The notes under the pieces were generated by a model, which saw only the letters and a program-made list of their open reading frames with translations, had not been told where the DNA came from and ran no database searches. Below, in pieces: positions 63,371 through 64,000 of a stretch of DNA of 64,000 nt (the first letter of the stretch is position 1; each line of letters opens with the position of its first letter). Source of the stretch: Diphasiastrum complanatum (lineage: Eukaryota; Streptophyta; Lycopodiopsida; Lycopodiales; Lycopodiaceae); the NCBI GenBank assembly GCA_029204225.1, contig CM055106.1:35064361-35128360 (forward strand), written 5' to 3'. The position numbers and the translations under genes are program-made.

Positions 63371-63555
63371 AGAAACAGAGGGAGGTGAGATGGAGGTTAG
63401 CTCAAATGCTCAATGTCATTGCTTATGAAAAAAAACCTTAACTAGCACAAAGCAAAAAGCATGGAAACTAGAAAGAACACGCAAAATACAACAAGAGCAT
63501 AAGCAAGAGGGATTAGCAAATGAGGATGCTTGAGCTCTCAAATTAGTAGAGTCTC
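63371..63555. other. Spacer of the long inverted repeat
   Basis: 185 bases between the arms, with no coding signal; it ends in a CT-rich stretch that pairs with the GA-rich end of the left arm. Confidence 0.85.
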
Positions 63556-64000
63556 CTCCTCTCTCTCTTCTCTTCTTCTCTTCATCTTTCACCCTCAATC
63601 ATGTTGAATGCTTGTGTTTAGAGTTAGTTGAACTAGAGTTAGTGGAAGTAGTGTTAAAAGTGGAGTAGAGTTAGAGGAAAGAGTAAAATACACCTAAATC
63701 TAGCAATTTGTGTCGAAAATTAAGCCCACAGTTGTCTCCTTGGTGAATGACTAATTTCTATTTCATGATTCTTCCTGCATGTTTATTGATCATTGATCTA
63801 GGATCAAGTGAAAGCAACTTTGGTTCTATGTCTACTCATCTGATACTTGCATGAATCACAACCTTAGACATCCAATTTATTTGAAGAACGTCTACAATGG
63901 ACTTCTGGCTGATCTTTAGCAAAGGGTAACCAATCCCATCATAATTCGAAGTTCAAATTTTAAGCTCAATAACTTGAAGTCATTGAAGACTTGGCCATCT
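63556..64000 (-). repeat. Long inverted repeat, right arm, cut by window edge
   Basis: Ends GACTTGGCCATCT at the last base, exactly where the left arm's outer end was found, so the arm may extend past the window. Confidence 0.9.

Overview
The window is nuclear DNA of a land plant with a large, repeat-rich genome. The evidence is a multi-exon TRAPP subunit gene that reads like plant BET3, copia and Ty3 elements with plant-type primer binding sites, a CACTA transposase, and long CT/GA microsatellites in an AT-rich background. A seedless plant such as a fern is a guess; nothing here proves the clade. Only one gene looks intact and host-like: BET3/TRAPPC3 at 34798-40807 (+, five exons, 185 codons). 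Almost everything else is mobile DNA nested inside mobile DNA.

Layout. 1-13 kb: a CACTA (En/Spm) transposase gene on the minus strand, in pieces from about 12.9 kb to the left edge, carrying an unexpected SET-like block. Two complete copia-type elements with matching target duplications sit inside it (1281-5846 in an ORF, 7660-12755 in an intron). Both keep gag and protease but have lost the integrase core, RT and RNase H. 14-16.8 kb: a compact DNA transposon candidate bounded by arrays of a GTGGATAATCCACGC-like motif. 16.9-18.15 kb: a PIF1-type helicase C-terminus followed by a GIY-YIG nuclease gene. 19.6-25.3 kb: remnants of a copia element and of a minus-strand Ty3 gag. 25.9-31.2 kb: a Ty3 Athila/Tat-like element (copy A, +) whose pol is deleted but whose third ORF remains. 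31.3-33.6 kb: copia pol remnant (-) and a chromovirus 3' end (+).

34.6-41 kb: BET3. Its 4.5 kb last intron holds a 5'-truncated LINE in antisense, with a GA microsatellite at each end. 42.5-44.6 kb: a third, truncated copy of the first copia family. 45.0-53.0 kb: copy B of the Athila/Tat-like element (-), which still has RT, RNase H and integrase; copies A and B form an inverted pair around BET3. 53.0-55.5 kb: another Ty3 LTR and gag (+). 55.5-58.2 kb: repeat DNA I cannot assign. 58.2-60.7 kb: a copia element 5' end (-). 60.7-62.4 kb: a decayed multi-exon gene with a ParB/sulfiredoxin-like GGxH motif. 62.9-64.0 kb: a long inverted repeat (arms about 440 bp) running off the right edge.

The genes do not form a pathway. 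The recurring theme is elements that keep gag (and protease or ORF3) but lose the polymerase, so they would depend on enzymes supplied by other elements. The best candidates for something undescribed are the SET-like block in the CACTA locus, the helicase plus GIY-YIG module, and the ParB-like gene.
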